Assembly: GCA_019095985.1 (NCBI GenBank)
Contig: CM032660.1
Span: forward strand, 34,600,240-34,664,239
Direction of reading: 5' to 3'
Source: Streblospio benedicti
Taxonomy: Eukaryota > Annelida > Polychaeta > Spionida > Spionidae
DNA length: 64,000 bases
A program made the position numbers and the translations under genes. This document shows, piece by piece, positions 28,971-40,510 of this stretch (its first letter is position 1; the number at the start of each line of letters is the position of its first letter). Under the pieces are notes generated by a model. The model saw only the letters and a list, made by a program, of their open reading frames with translations. It was not told the DNA's origin and made no database searches.

Positions 28971-30238
28971 GAACAATGTATAAGAATATTCAGACCAGAG
29001 GCTGCAGTAAAGTTTAAACGCAAAATGATCACAGATGTTTTAGTAAGTGAGAAATTCGACGAGAAAACAGCTCAGCATATTGCTGAAATAGCATCAGATC
29101 ACAAAAGCGACGCCACATTTGGAATCTCTACCAACTCCAAAACTGATATAATAAAAGACAAAATACATAAAATACAGGATTCTAATTTCATTCCTAAATA
29201 TCTTTCTTTCCTCCCATCATATATTGCTCCTAATCAACATGATATAATGGACGCAGTCACTCAATATAACAGCAATTTAAGTTCACCAAGTAAAGTTGAA
29301 GCCTTAATGGACCTTTGTTACAAACTTTCTCATGCTTTTGAGGAGAAGGGCTGGTATTATCTACATTGTATTGGATTATGTGGCATTGCGTGTGAAAAAA
29401 ACAATGAATTATTCATAGAACTAGAAGGATTTAAAAAATGGAAGTCTTTCAAAGAAATTTACGTCAGATGATAATCCAATCTGACCATGTGAATGAGCTA
29501 TGCTTTATCTACTCAAAGTGCCATGGGCACAATTCGTGGCAGGGCATATTGTCTATGGATGTGTATTGTGTAGAGCAAGAACAAGAACAAGAATGTGGCC
29601 TGTGGCCTCCTGATAGACGTTATCTAGTCTTAAACGCTCCAGTTGCTGACGGAGACAACACCCAGTCCATGTGGCAACGAGACTGTGATAAACGTGTCCA
29701 TGAAAGTCGGTCCTTCCTAAATCTTATTGGTCAAAACGAAGACGAAAATGTAGCCATTAAGGTAGTAAGCAAGACCAAAGATATGGATGACGGAATAAAT
29801 GCTGTTCTTGCATATTGCAAAGAACGGAACCTCAAACCTTCCATTGTGTTCAATGGTCATGGAGGGCCAGACGGAACGTTTGTGCTTCAATCTGAATCTG
29901 AATCAGAATCCTTAGACTTGAGCAATTATCTTGGGAAATTGAAGACGTATTGCACAAATGAAGGTTTTGGTGATGTAGAGATTGTACTACCCCAGTGTTA
30001 CGGGTACAAGCTCCGTGATTGCTCGGCTGATGGGTTTACTGTTGTGCCTCTGTCTTCAGAAACGAAAGAAGAGACATATAGTGCGTTCTGGATAGATAAC
30101 CATGGTACTTATATTCAAGCTAGCCATATTGAATTAAATGTATATGCAAAAGCAGTAACAAACCGTAGCCTCCAGCCTGGAATAGCCAGTGTGAGAATTA
30201 ACAGTGACATTGACATGACTCTTTCAGTAAGACGATAA
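28971..30238 (+). CDS. Caspase/CHAT-like (clan CD peptidase fold) protein, probably frameshifted
   Basis: Coding begins after an acceptor at 28970 (FRPEAAVKFKRKMITD), so the true start lies upstream or is lost; an in-frame ATG is at 29025. The first frame (to 29471) is helical. The second (about 29460-30238) holds RYLVLNAPVADGD, a core strand SIVFNGHGGPDGTF with a His-Gly pair (about 29845), and DVEIVLPQCYGYKL with a Cys (about 29985). A strand-HG then strand-x-C-x-G arrangement is the catalytic dyad layout of caspases, gingipains and CHAT proteases, all clan CD. Frames one and two meet around 29455-29475 in different phases without a credible intron, so a one-base change or sequence error is likely. 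Substrate is unknown. A BIR exon follows 1.2 kb downstream on the same strand. Confidence 0.6.
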
Positions 30239-30488
30239 TGAATTGTTGATGGGGAAGTGTTCGGGAAATACTTCCCACGTGAGATATGTAGAAATGGAGG
30301 AGCACAATCAACTACAATTGCTTTTACTAGAAAGATGCCATACCAACTCTATTGACATAAACTTTCACCCTTTGTTTAACAGCTTCTTAGTTGATTTGAC
30401 AGGGGGAAATCATCCTCAATTAAAGCTGTTTTTACATTGTTTTTACATCTTGAATATATCATTTTCCATGATCGTTGAAAATGCTTAA

Positions 30489-31422
30489 TCAATTACACAA
30501 CTTTGACTAGGATGTCTTGATGACACGAAAGACGTGAACTTTGTAGGGTAGCAAATTACATCTTGGATCCAGATGTGGTCTTTTAAGATTGGAAATTGTC
30601 CATATCAGATTTAGTCATTATGTGTGCAAGAAACATTGGAATTATTGTAATGAATGTATATTATGAAATTCTGATAATGATTTATTGCAGGTTAGTTTTA
30701 TATACTATGGCTCAATTTGTATGGAACTTACAAGTCACGTGTATATATGCTGTGATGCGGTGATCATTACACAATGGTCAAACAACAACTGCCCAAATTC
30801 TTGTCAATATAAACCTGAATATATTTATTGTATCTGATACAGGAGAGCATTATGCAGTCATAAGCTTGATTTTTGTTGGCATTTATTCAAATTGCATAGT
30901 TGGTGACTGTTACACAAACTACGATGAGAACAAAGAACCTGGACAAGAAAAGACAAAAAAACAACACAAATATAACGTTAATGATAACGCTTTATGCAAA
31001 CAAAAATAACATCCCGAATAAATGCATTGAAAATACAATGAAAAAAAAAAAAAAAAAATACCAGGAAAATACAATCAATGTATGCTCAATTTACAAGTGA
31101 AGTTAGATGGAATAAATTAGTAACCTGACAACATGAAATTTAAAACCAACAACAAAAAGGGGCATCAACTGAAAATATCAAATGATTAATTATACTTGCA
31201 AAATCATTCAAATTCATTAGATTGACATGGAACCAGTCATATCTTATACAACAAACCTGCAGACTAGTCAAAATGTCATCACAATGTGAAGCAGAATAAT
31301 GCACTGAATATTCTCCAAGCAGTTTATGTCTATGCTGTGAACACAAGGTGTGAAATATAAATTGGTCAGCAATTTATGTAACATTATCATACTAAACCCA
31401 CATCTAATTTTCACCCTCCTAG
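30489..31422. other. Spacer with a dispersed repeat (30945-31152)
   Basis: No gene is seen. About 210 bp from 30945 to 31152 are repeated at 34010-34225 and, more diverged, at 33690-33885 (phrase TTTACAAGTGAAGTTAGATGGAATAAATTAGTAACCTGACAA in parts). Confidence 0.6.
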
Positions 31423-31510
31423 GCAAAGCGGCTGGCAACATTTGATGACTGGCCGAGTGATAGACCCCAGATACAAGAAACGCTGGCCAAAGCCGGGTTC
31501 TGGTACACAG
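31423..31510 (+). CDS. BIR domain exon (first half), inhibitor-of-apoptosis type
   Basis: An acceptor (CACCCTCCTAG) precedes AKRLATFDDWP, then LAKAGFWYTG, and a donor G/GTGGAG follows at 31511. R-L-x-TF-x-x-WP and L-A-x-AGF-x-YTG are the hallmark first half of a BIR domain, the zinc-binding fold of IAP proteins that dock on caspases. The second half with CX2C, H and C should lie in the next exon, but I find none before 33.3 kb. Either the next exon is far away or the gene is a remnant. It stands between a caspase-like frame and a neuralized-like module on the same strand. Confidence 0.7.
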
Positions 31511-32629
31511 GTGGAGGTGGGTGTTACTGTGCTCAGAGAGCAAAAACACTGGTTGGGCAGGATTCTGTGTGTGTGCATGCACCCAACTTTTTGTTTGTCT
31601 GTCTGTGTGTCTGTCTTTTTCTTTGTTTGTCTGTCTGTTTCTGTCTGACTGTCTATCTGTGTCTGTGTGTGTCCTACACAATGTGCCACACCAGCGTTTC
31701 TCGTCGAGCTGAAGCTTACTTTTTGAAATAAGCTTATTTTTTGAAATAATAAATATGGCCTGATTTTTACCACAAAATTACTTTCCCATACTCATAAAAT
31801 GGTGACCAAAATACAATCATCCCCCCTACTGTATATCAACCTATCCACCGCCCCAACACTTAACAACGTGCATGTGCACTGCATTTGATACATGCAGCTA
31901 AGATACATACAGATTGAATGAAACCAAAAGGAAGAAGCTCCAAACGACATTATTGACAGAGAGGATTGGATTGATTGGGAATGGGCTTCAATGCAATGTT
32001 TTCCTTGAATGCTAGAGGCTATGGACACGGACAAAGATGGATCGTTTGGGTGAATTAGATGTCATTGAATTTTTTTGTTTACCTTACACAAGCAACACCT
32101 TAAAAAAAGAAATATTATCTAGGTCCTAATTGAGAATGTCAAATTTTCATAAGCAGAATATGAAATTAAACCACAACATGTCAACTTGAGCTTGATTTTC
32201 AAACTGTTGCGAACCAGTTACCATTAAAGGGCACACAATTTACTAGTCACATGCCTGATACAAGAAACTGGTGTACATATCAAATACATGTTCCACATCC
32301 ATCTGTGTCAACTACTGGGGTAGCGAAAAAAGACCGCAAATAATGAGAGCGAGTCCCATGCAATCATGATTATTATAATTTTCTCCCATATATGCATTTA
32401 AGATGACCTTCCACCAGCTGTACTCTCCAATGTACTTAAATGCCAATTAATTTATTTGTATCTGGTTATTGCATAATAACTATTGCCAGGGATAACCTAC
32501 TCCTATTCCACCAATAGTATATTGTTGTCATTCTTTTCAAGAACAGCATGAAACAAGGAAACAATGGCACACCTATGATGAAATTGGAGCTAATATCCTG
32601 CATTTGAAAAGGTACATTGATATTTACAG
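31511..32629. other. Intron-like stretch with microsatellite and repeat
   Basis: It contains a (TCTG)n-type pyrimidine microsatellite (31588-31670) and a repeat of about 178 bp (31860-32037) that recurs at 34232-34408. No coding sequence is seen. Confidence 0.6.
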
Positions 32630-32769
32630 TCGATTTGTTTGAGCCTGCATCGGACATGTGTTTCTGCGCAACCTGCCACCATGCAAGAGGCGACGCTGAC
32701 TCCTACCCTCGAGGCAAGCCCCCCGCAGAAATACACCCTGCCTATCGGTTGGACAAGGTTTAGGTTGAA
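32630..32769 (+). CDS. Neuralized-type Cys/RGD module exon, with frame change
   Basis: Between TTTACAG (32629) and TTGAA/GTGAGT (32769). It reads DLFEPASDMCFCATCHHARG, then DADSYPRGKPP in one phase, and QKYTLPIGWTRFRLK in another phase. The two phases meet at a run of six C (32719-32724). The pattern C-x-C-x2-C-H-x3-RGD-x-D-x-Y-x-RG-x-PP-x2-Y-x-LP-x-GW-x-RF is one I associate with the C-terminal region of neuralized-like and related invertebrate proteins. That attribution is from memory. Either the C run carries a sequencing or assembly error, or the host gene is decaying. Confidence 0.55.
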
Positions 32770-32849
32770 GTGAGTAATGCATACCCTTGAGGTCTATTTC
32801 ATTGATATATTTGTGACTATGTTGCATTTTCAGTAAATTTAAGCACATT

Positions 32850-33012
32850 GGCAGATGTTTGGAAAAGGAGGGTCTTACCCACATTATTTACTGAGTTTTG
32901 TACCCATGAAGGCGGAGCCTTGTGAAAATGCCAAAAACCGTATGAAAATATTTTCTAATTGTGTGAGTTTGAGAATAAGGCAGTGTGCCCCCTGCACACC
33001 CTCCAGGATCTG
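32850..33012 (+). repeat. MITE of the GGCAGATCCAGG family, in an intron
   Basis: It starts GGCAGATG and ends CCAGGATCTGCC, with an internal GCCAAAAACCGTATGAAAATA phrase. It lies in the intron between exons 32630-32769 and 33158-33273. See the family entries at 46809 and 49881. Confidence 0.65.
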
Positions 33013-33157
33013 CCTGTGTAACATTGATGTGATATTAATAGCAGACATTTATATTATTCTCTTTTCTTATACATTTTGTAAAAGTCGTTTGCCTCGAACT
33101 TTCATACATGTAGTTGTGTTGATACGTCTGACCATTTTGTATGTTCCTTTGCTCCAG

Positions 33158-33273
33158 ACTTCGCCCTAGGGCTGGCCAACTTGGAGTGCTGCCCAAATGG
33201 CATCGCGCCTACCACGGCATCAAAGCAGACCAGATCAAGAACATTCTCAGCACAGACCTGCTCGCTCCACCAG
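33158..33273 (+). CDS. Neuralized-type module exon with ART-like HG motif
   Basis: An acceptor TTGCTCCAG ends at 33157. The exon reads LRPRAGQLGVLPKWHRAYHG, then IKADQIKNILSTDLLAPPG, and a donor CCAG/GTAATG follows at 33274. The phase continues exactly from the exon that ends at 32769. W-H-x-A-Y-H-G followed by a helix and a G-x-L-L-type turn recalls the H-G start of ADP-ribosyltransferase folds (PARP, TRPT1), so an ART-like domain is possible. The Tyr and Glu of the usual triad would be in later exons that I do not see. If the donor is not used, the frame stops within 20 bp. Confidence 0.55.
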
Positions 33274-33301
33274 GTAATGTCAGTCTCACATAGTCAGCAG
33301 T

Positions 33302-33585
33302 CGTAACTCTTTGGAATATGCTGTCCACAAGTTTAGAAATGATTTGAATTATCAACATGAGGATGAGATGATAGCAGATTTCTGGTCCACGTACAACACG
33401 ACCCACCACGGACCCCATGATCCCTTCATCAACATGGCCGACATGTACCGCAAGTATCACCAGTGTCCATATGTGCAGGACATCATGCTAACACACGAGG
33501 ATTATAGAAATACAGTTCAGTTTACCCTGTGTGGTTGCCGTGGACAGAATATGCTGTCAGTTTGTGAAATCACTGGAGCTGTCAG
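33302..33585 (+). CDS. Possible exon, unrecognised
   Basis: An open stretch reading DEMIADFWSTYNTTHHGP, then NMADMYRKYHQCPYVQDIML and TVQFTLCGCRG. GC content is higher than in the flanks, as in the known exons nearby. It is only 30 bp from the end of the preceding exon, too close for a normal intron, and I recognise no family. It may be another gene's exon or chance. Confidence 0.3.
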
Positions 33586-33689
33586 GTTTTGTAGTCTTTT
33601 TATTTATACGAATATTGTATTTTTTTTAGGTGAGAGGTTGTGCATTCCACTGGTGTCAAGCTGTATGGCGTAATTTATTATCATTTATT

Positions 33690-34410
33690 TATTTATTATT
33701 ATAACGCTATGTACATAAACATAACATTTCGAAGAAATGCATAGAAAATGCATAAAAAAGGGGAGAGAAAGAAAAAAAAAAGATGGAAAATACATTCATT
33801 GTAGTGTCAATTTACAAGTGAAGTTAGACGGAATAAATTTGTAACCTGACAACATGAAATTGAAAACCAACAACTTTACAACGTACACGTGTACTGCATT
33901 TGATACATGCAGCTAAGATACATCATATCATTTAAAGAAGTAATGCACTCAATGCAGAGGAGACAAAATGGTTGTTGCTGAAATAGTTACACAAAAGAAG
34001 ATAAGAACAAAACAACCTGGACAAAAAACAACAACGCAGATATAACGTTTATAATAATGCTATGTAAATGAAAATAACATCTCGAAGAAATGCATATAAA
34101 ATACAAAGATAAAAAAAAATGAAAAAATAAATACCAGGAAAATACAATCAATGTATGCTCAATTTACAAGTGAAGTTAGATGGAATAAATTAGTAACCTG
34201 ACAACATGAAATTTAAAACCAACAACTTTACAACATGCATGTGCACTGCATTTGATACATGCAGCTAAGATACATACAGATTGAATGAAACCAAAAGGAA
34301 GAAGCTCCAAACGACATTATGGACAGAGAGGATTGGATTGATTGGGAATGGGCTTCAATGCAATGTTTTCCTTGAATGCTAGAGGGTATGGACACGGACA
34401 AAGATGGACA
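33690..34410 (+). repeat. Dispersed repeat, two adjoining copies
   Basis: 33690-33925 and 34010-34410 are related to each other and to 30945-31152 plus 31860-32037. In the copy at 34010-34410 the two parts are contiguous, whereas at 30.9-32.0 kb they are separated by about 710 bp that includes the BIR exon. The repeat type is not recognised and no terminal repeats were seen. Confidence 0.7.
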
Positions 34411-34689
34411 TTACCACTCACCCACTTTACGACAGGGTATATACAGACAGACATACCTTATACACTGTGCTTTCATGCTTCACAATTATGGCAGTAACGT
34501 CCTCATGGCATCTTACCTGAAACAAGACAAAATATTGTTCTCAAAGGTTCAAGAAAGTCTATTTTGGGCTTTTACTAAAATTCCCTTTTTTTCTTATTAT
34601 TGTACAAAAATCCCATATGTTCGGATTATCAATATAATGTTCACATTTATGTACAAATCCGTTCTTATATTATAAAAAAATTAGGAGGC

Positions 34690-35060
34690 GTTCACTTTTG
34701 TAATTTCTCTTTGGCTGTGCAATAAGCAAAATGAATTTTGAAAGATCAGTAACTTTTTCGAGATCGACAAGGCTCCTTATCAAATGCAATTTCTCCACAA
34801 AATATTAAAAATTCTACTACATCAAAATACCAATATAAAGTATTAGAATAAATGCAGTACAAAGCAGATACAAAGTTCAATGTTAATCTTTCTCTATACT
34901 GTATTATAATAATACTTTATAATGATATTGTGATGTAGAATTTTTATCATTTTGTGGAGAAGTTGTATTTGATAAGGAGCCTTGTAGAGCTCGAAAACGT
35001 CAATAATAATTACTTTCAAAATTCTTTTCCTTGCTTTACACAGCCAAACACAGCATACAT
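34690..35060. repeat. Foldback element with about 130-bp inverted arms
   Basis: The left arm (34700-34828) holds GCTGTG...CAAAATGAATTTTGAAAG and AAGGCTCCTTATCAAATGCAA. The right arm (34912-35050) is its imperfect reverse complement with TTGTATTTGATAAGGAGCCTT. The arms are separated by about 80 bp. Such a structure fits a foldback or hairpin MITE. No coding capacity. Confidence 0.75.
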
Positions 35061-37808
35061 ACAAAACTGTGATAAAATAAAACAAAATAATAATCTTGAG
35101 TTCTACGGGAATTAGGCTTGGGCAATACTTACTTTATTCTGAATAATGCATTGAAATCTGGGTATGACCAGACTAAGAAATAAACTTAAGATAACAATTT
35201 TATTGCAACACATGACATATAAACACTCGGTAAATATTAACCAAATAGCTGTGGCTGGGTTTGGTCCACGCAGATAGTGAAATCAACGATGAAAACACTC
35301 AAAGGCGAATACGTTAGGTTAGGTAAATATGTGCATGCCTGCAAATGTTCTACATCACTGCTGAATGCTGATAAAGAACACCTTCACCAATTAGGCTTCT
35401 TCATAACATACCTATCTAAAGCATTTGATAGATGATACCTTGCCCACCAGTAGTGCCAATGATAAAGTTGGTTTGACAATAGTTAGTACCGCGGCTGTGT
35501 CCCAGTTACGTGTCTTCACTACACAATTTTATATGCACTGTGATATTTTACTATGCATTTTATGCGAAATAAACATACAATACACTAAATGTGAAATGGT
35601 TTCCCTCTCTATGATTATTCTCTCTAGATTTTACTTCAATTCCATGAAAAATACTAACTCAATGTGTTTGTAAATAACCTCAGATCTTAAAGATCGTGGC
35701 TATGGTGTAGAATTTCTGCCTAATTGTCATCTTGCATAATAAACCAGATGTAACATCTTATATATATTATCACACACGGACGGAATATGCAATTGCTAAC
35801 AGCGTACGTATTTCTCGCACATAAAATCAGTCGTGAAATGCATCTCCAACCAAAACATAACTTTAACTACAGTCAGTAGGTAGGTGCATGCATGTAACAC
35901 AAAGTTAACTATTTATAACTACACACAATACTTACATGTTATGGTGTTCCACGATTCCCTCTCACAAGCGTGCTCTCTGAGAACCAGACAATTGCCAAGT
36001 GACGCGGGAATACTGCTGCATGCTGACGCATACTGACCATTAAGGCCAACCTAACCAATAAAAGCCCTTGATTAATGAAGTGCATCGGACCAATAACAGA
36101 CGACTTTCACAGAACAAAAGTCCTAAAGCTTCACCTTAAATATTTGCTGCACCTTAAATATTAGCGCGGGCGCACTTAAACAAGTGGGGTTATATAGCTA
36201 GTATTTATTACATGTAGTTACTTAACATATTTGCGCGACAGATGTTTCATCAGGACAATAAATCCCCCTGAGAGTGATATAAATATCCAGCGCAACAACA
36301 AGGCGACTTGACGGGTTACGTTAAACAGAATCTAATTGCTGTGGGATATTATTTAGAGCCCCATGTGTGTATAGGCTAATTTGTAATGAGACCTTGTTCA
36401 AACTGGCTACTTTGATTAGGCGCTGACCGATATGACCAAAGACTTTGTTGTGGCCGCTACGGGTAGTCTGTTTTATTACCCTTCTCAATTGGGATAAATT
36501 TTTAAGACCATGTCTGTTGCCACTTTTGAATATAAACTAATTTTAATACATGTGTTATTTTATAACCGTCAGACATTATGCTTGCTATGCTTGTGGCTAA
36601 TTTACCAATATTATTTCTTATTTCTGTCAACGAAAGTTATCCATCTCAAATCTGTATTCTTATCCATATGTACGTGGAATACCAACAATAATAACTTTCT
36701 TTTCTCCACTCATTTTATGGCCAGTTATCACTTTTAAATCTGTATCGACGATAGAAATGATAATGATCAAAGGATAGTTTTAAAAATGAAAGAACCAACA
36801 TCTTTAATAATCCATTCACATTTTGAATGAATATTGTAGACCTTGCAGTCATCGTCAAAACATATTAATGCAAAATGGACAAAATTAAATTACAAAACAA
36901 TACCAATTTCAATACTACATAATACAGAAGGTATTATCAAAATGATGTCCCCAAACTATGCAACTTTTGCGTCGTCGAATTTTTATTTGCTGTGACAATG
37001 CCATTATGTAAAGTAGAATTTTTAAAACATTAATCCATCATTAATTTTACTCAAATAACCTTGGTTAAATAGCAATATTGGAAAAAAATAGAATTTGAAT
37101 TAATTTGTTTATGTTAGGCTGCATTGTCAGTTTTTAATTTTATAGACAATATTGGATTGTATAGATATAAGAGCCGATCTTATGATTATATGTTTTTTTA
37201 TTCATCTATAAACCATACATATAATTAATAGTAAAGACCAATAATTAAAGCTGTGTAAATGATATTTATAAAAAAATAAATAAAAATCACAATTTTTCAA
37301 AACTTCACAGGTTTGAAGTTGCCACCATTACAGGTGGCGCAAAAATATAACTGCAAACCAGTATCCATGTCTTTCCAACCTACATGTATCAATTGTATTC
37401 CTTTCCAATGCTGCTATAAAATCAACTTAATTATAATGAAAAATCTGTTTATCAGTTGCATATACTATTTCAAAATAGATACTGGCGTTTTACTGTAGAA
37501 TAGTTTGTTGAGTTGATGGATTATAACATTTTGCTAATCCCCTGTGTTATGCTTGAGTGGCTTTGTCACCAGGCTAGCCACAATTAAGGCAGAGGGGGGG
37601 GGGCGATATGGTGAATCATAACTGTTTGTCTCTCTGGCAAAAATGGAAAAAATACATTATTTGTTGCACTATACTTGTTATTACATAATACAGAGCATGA
37701 ATCACAAAATAACAACACATGGACTAGAAGATCAACAAGTGCTTAGACATCGTCTGTTACTTCACTTCATTATTCACACTGCCTTTGCAAGTTCATGTTC
37801 ATAATATA
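35061..37808. other. AT-rich intergenic or intronic DNA
   Basis: No reading frame with family features, RNA gene or repeat shared within the window. Two minus-strand GTAAGTATTG donor-like sites occur (near 35113 and 35940) but without convincing exons. Confidence 0.5.
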
Positions 37809-37984
37809 GCAAAACCTCCCATTAGGACAACCTCTCTATTGAGACCACCTCTATTAGACTATAATAAGACAACTTTTCTCGGTTCCAATCTTTTATAAAG
37901 TGCCAGAATGAAACTCCGCATGGAGACCGCCTCTCTATTGAGACCACCTAAGACTGGTGGTCCTAAAAGAGAGGTTTTACTGTA
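37809..37984 (+). repeat. pogo-like MITE, copy A
   Basis: About 176 bp that begin CAAAACCTCCCATTAGGAC and end GAGAGGTTTTACTG, followed by TA. The near-complementary ends (CAGTARAACCTC / GAGGTTYTACTG) and TA flanks are those of pogo/Tigger-type Tc1-mariner elements. Internally the phrase ACCACCTCTCTATTGAGACC recurs. Non-coding. Confidence 0.8.
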
Positions 37985-40295
37985 CATATTGCATATATTG
38001 CCGTAAGATATGACGATGGTGATGGTGCTACCTTTTTCAAAAATGTCATCAATCTGTCGCCACTTGGTGTGTCGATGTGAGCGTATTTGCAGAACGGTGG
38101 GTCGCAACATTCCGTGGGGCAAGGGGGTTGGGTGCAATATTTACTTGACAAACACTAGTCTATTGACACTAAATGTATATGTCAGATGCCAATAGGAATA
38201 GTGTCTCTGTAGTAAATATTGTATATAAAACACACATCCACACAGTCAAGATGCCGGTCAGATGTTACACTGAAGAAATATATACACTATCTTGATATCA
38301 CTGCCCGAATTTCTTGTATGATGCCCGAAATAAAAATACAAATAATCCTTTATGCAGATGACATGACAATGTGTACATGAAAGAACTAGGACTACTTATA
38401 TGTGCATGTAAAAGAATATTCTTCTCAACTTTATTTGAGACAATTCCTGTTTACACACACTAAATGTTGTGGTACAAGATATAAAATATCAATATTGTGT
38501 ATATATTATATTTTACAGGACTTTAAATACATAAAATTAGAAATCACTACAAATATAATTAAAATAACACTTACTATTTGTCTCCTAATATGTATAACCT
38601 AACTTTACTTCTTCGAGCTTAACTTTAAAATGTCTGTTACACTGTCATAAACCCCACAATAATATAGTATATAGATTAAACAAAATATAATACAAGGATT
38701 ATCAAAAGACTAATACATAAACACTGCAACAACCTCACGTCTCTATTTATACTTTGCAAATTTGCCGTTCTGCATTAACAATATGTGTGAGGGATAATCA
38801 GTGTATTTTTGAGTTAGTAAAGGTAGTTTTCAATTTTTTCAAAATATGATCCGTAATCCGTAAATCTAGGGAAATCTGGATGGAGTAATGAAACATTCAA
38901 ATTGCATATCTACCTACAACTTTCTGTGGATTGGAAAAAGAGACAAAGTGAAATGTCTGTAACACGTAATGTTACCACAATGGAGGGTTAAACAGATGTA
39001 TTCGTAGAGGCTCTTAAAGCTTTGTTGATTACCAAAATACTTGATTCCCGGGAAGTGGTCAGATTTATTTCACGTGATTGCTAAACACATTCATTTACCA
39101 GAGGAGTATCTCTGAAAGCTTACTGTGTCTATTGTGTCCAACTTTAACACACTTTAAGTCTTTACCTTTATTTTGTGATGAAATACTCTTACATATTCCA
39201 ATATTATAAATCTAAGTACATCAAACAAGTTAAAGAAGATAACACCTTCAGAATTATTTCAACAGCCTTTATAGGGAAATGAATATTTCAGACTTGAGAA
39301 TAAATATTTGTATTTTATAAACTGAGCAACATCAAATATAATGTATGTTAAAGATATTGTACCAATAAAACGACATGTGTTGAAACCAATGAAATTGATA
39401 CTACTCTGGCTAGTTATTCAGATATCAATTAAACCAGGCTATTTCATTGTTGGTGTAACATAATTCAGAATAATCCGGTAAAAATGTAGTTTTTTAATGG
39501 ATAAACGTAATGTTAGGCCATTTATGAAAACTTTATATTACAGAGGATTTAGTTTTGAAAATAGTAAACAAAATTGGATGAACAAGGATATTGAAAAAAA
39601 TCAATGGTTTTTCCAGATTCCGTGAGAACCCTATGACTATCGACGATGCATGTGCATATCACAGTTTAAAATATAGGAATAGTGTCTATGTAGTAAATAT
39701 TGCATATACCCACACACCCACACCCTCTCAAGATGACTGAACCCGTGTTACATTGAAGAAATATCTACTTGTTTATTGGGAAAATCTATAAATCTGTAGC
39801 TATTACTGGTAATGCTGAGAGATGAAAATATTTTTACATTATGAGTATAAAGCTTGCAATTATTCCAATGTTAGCCTATTTTGGTAAGAATTCTCATGTA
39901 AACCAATATTTTCAGAATGCAGTGAACACTTTAAAATGCCCTGCAACTACGACATTTGTTATGGCCCAGTAACTATTACTAGTATATCAAAACGTATGCA
40001 AAGCCTAAACTACAAACGCCCGACATTTTTACCTGAACTTCGTTATAAGCAGATTGTCATAAGCCCCTAAACAATGCTTCACGTGAAGCCCCAACAGGTC
40101 ATCCAACAACCAATCAACAGGTAGCAGCATATCGACCAATCAAAAACAGCCATTTAAACAGACAATGACCATCCCGCAACACCCAATAGAATTCCCACGC
40201 AGTGACATCCCCCCTGCCCCCCTCTGCCCCGACTTATTTTGGGACTACCTCAGCCTTGGTTACCACTCATTGGGGGGGGGGGGAGGGAGGTATAG
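37985..40295. other. AT-rich non-coding DNA
   Basis: Two related phrases, AATAGTGTCTCTGTAGTAAATATTG (38195-38220) and a similar one at 39678-39710, each followed by CACACACACCCA-type sequence and a GAAGAAATAT phrase, suggest another diverged dispersed repeat. No gene is seen. Confidence 0.5.
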
Positions 40296-40510
40296 CTTGA
40301 AAATCCATTCACCAACATTTGTTCCAAAATCACCAGTCACCGATAGATTTCATTGTTTTTCACCAATCCCCAGGAATTGCAATTGAATAGTTTGCATCAC
40401 ATTTTCCTCACATTTCACGCACTACAATACAGGCAATTCACAAATTCATTCCTAATATTCAGGGCAAATCACCAATCACATTTTTGCTACATGGCTCCCT
40501 CTTAATGGTA
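40296..40510 (-). repeat. Dispersed repeat of about 200 bp (partner at 50165-50345)
   Basis: It contains GAAAATCCATTCACCAACAT, TTTCATTG...TTCACCAATCC and GGGCAAATCACCAATCACA. The reverse complement of these phrases forms 50165-50345 in the same order. A non-autonomous element of unknown type. Confidence 0.65.

Noticed and set aside
31588-31670. Reading frame rich in Cys, Leu, Ser and Val
   Set aside because: It is a translated pyrimidine microsatellite (TCTG units).
35920-36250. Minus-strand first exon with GTAAGTATTG donor
   Set aside because: A donor-like site alone. No open frame, acceptor partner or promoter could be shown.
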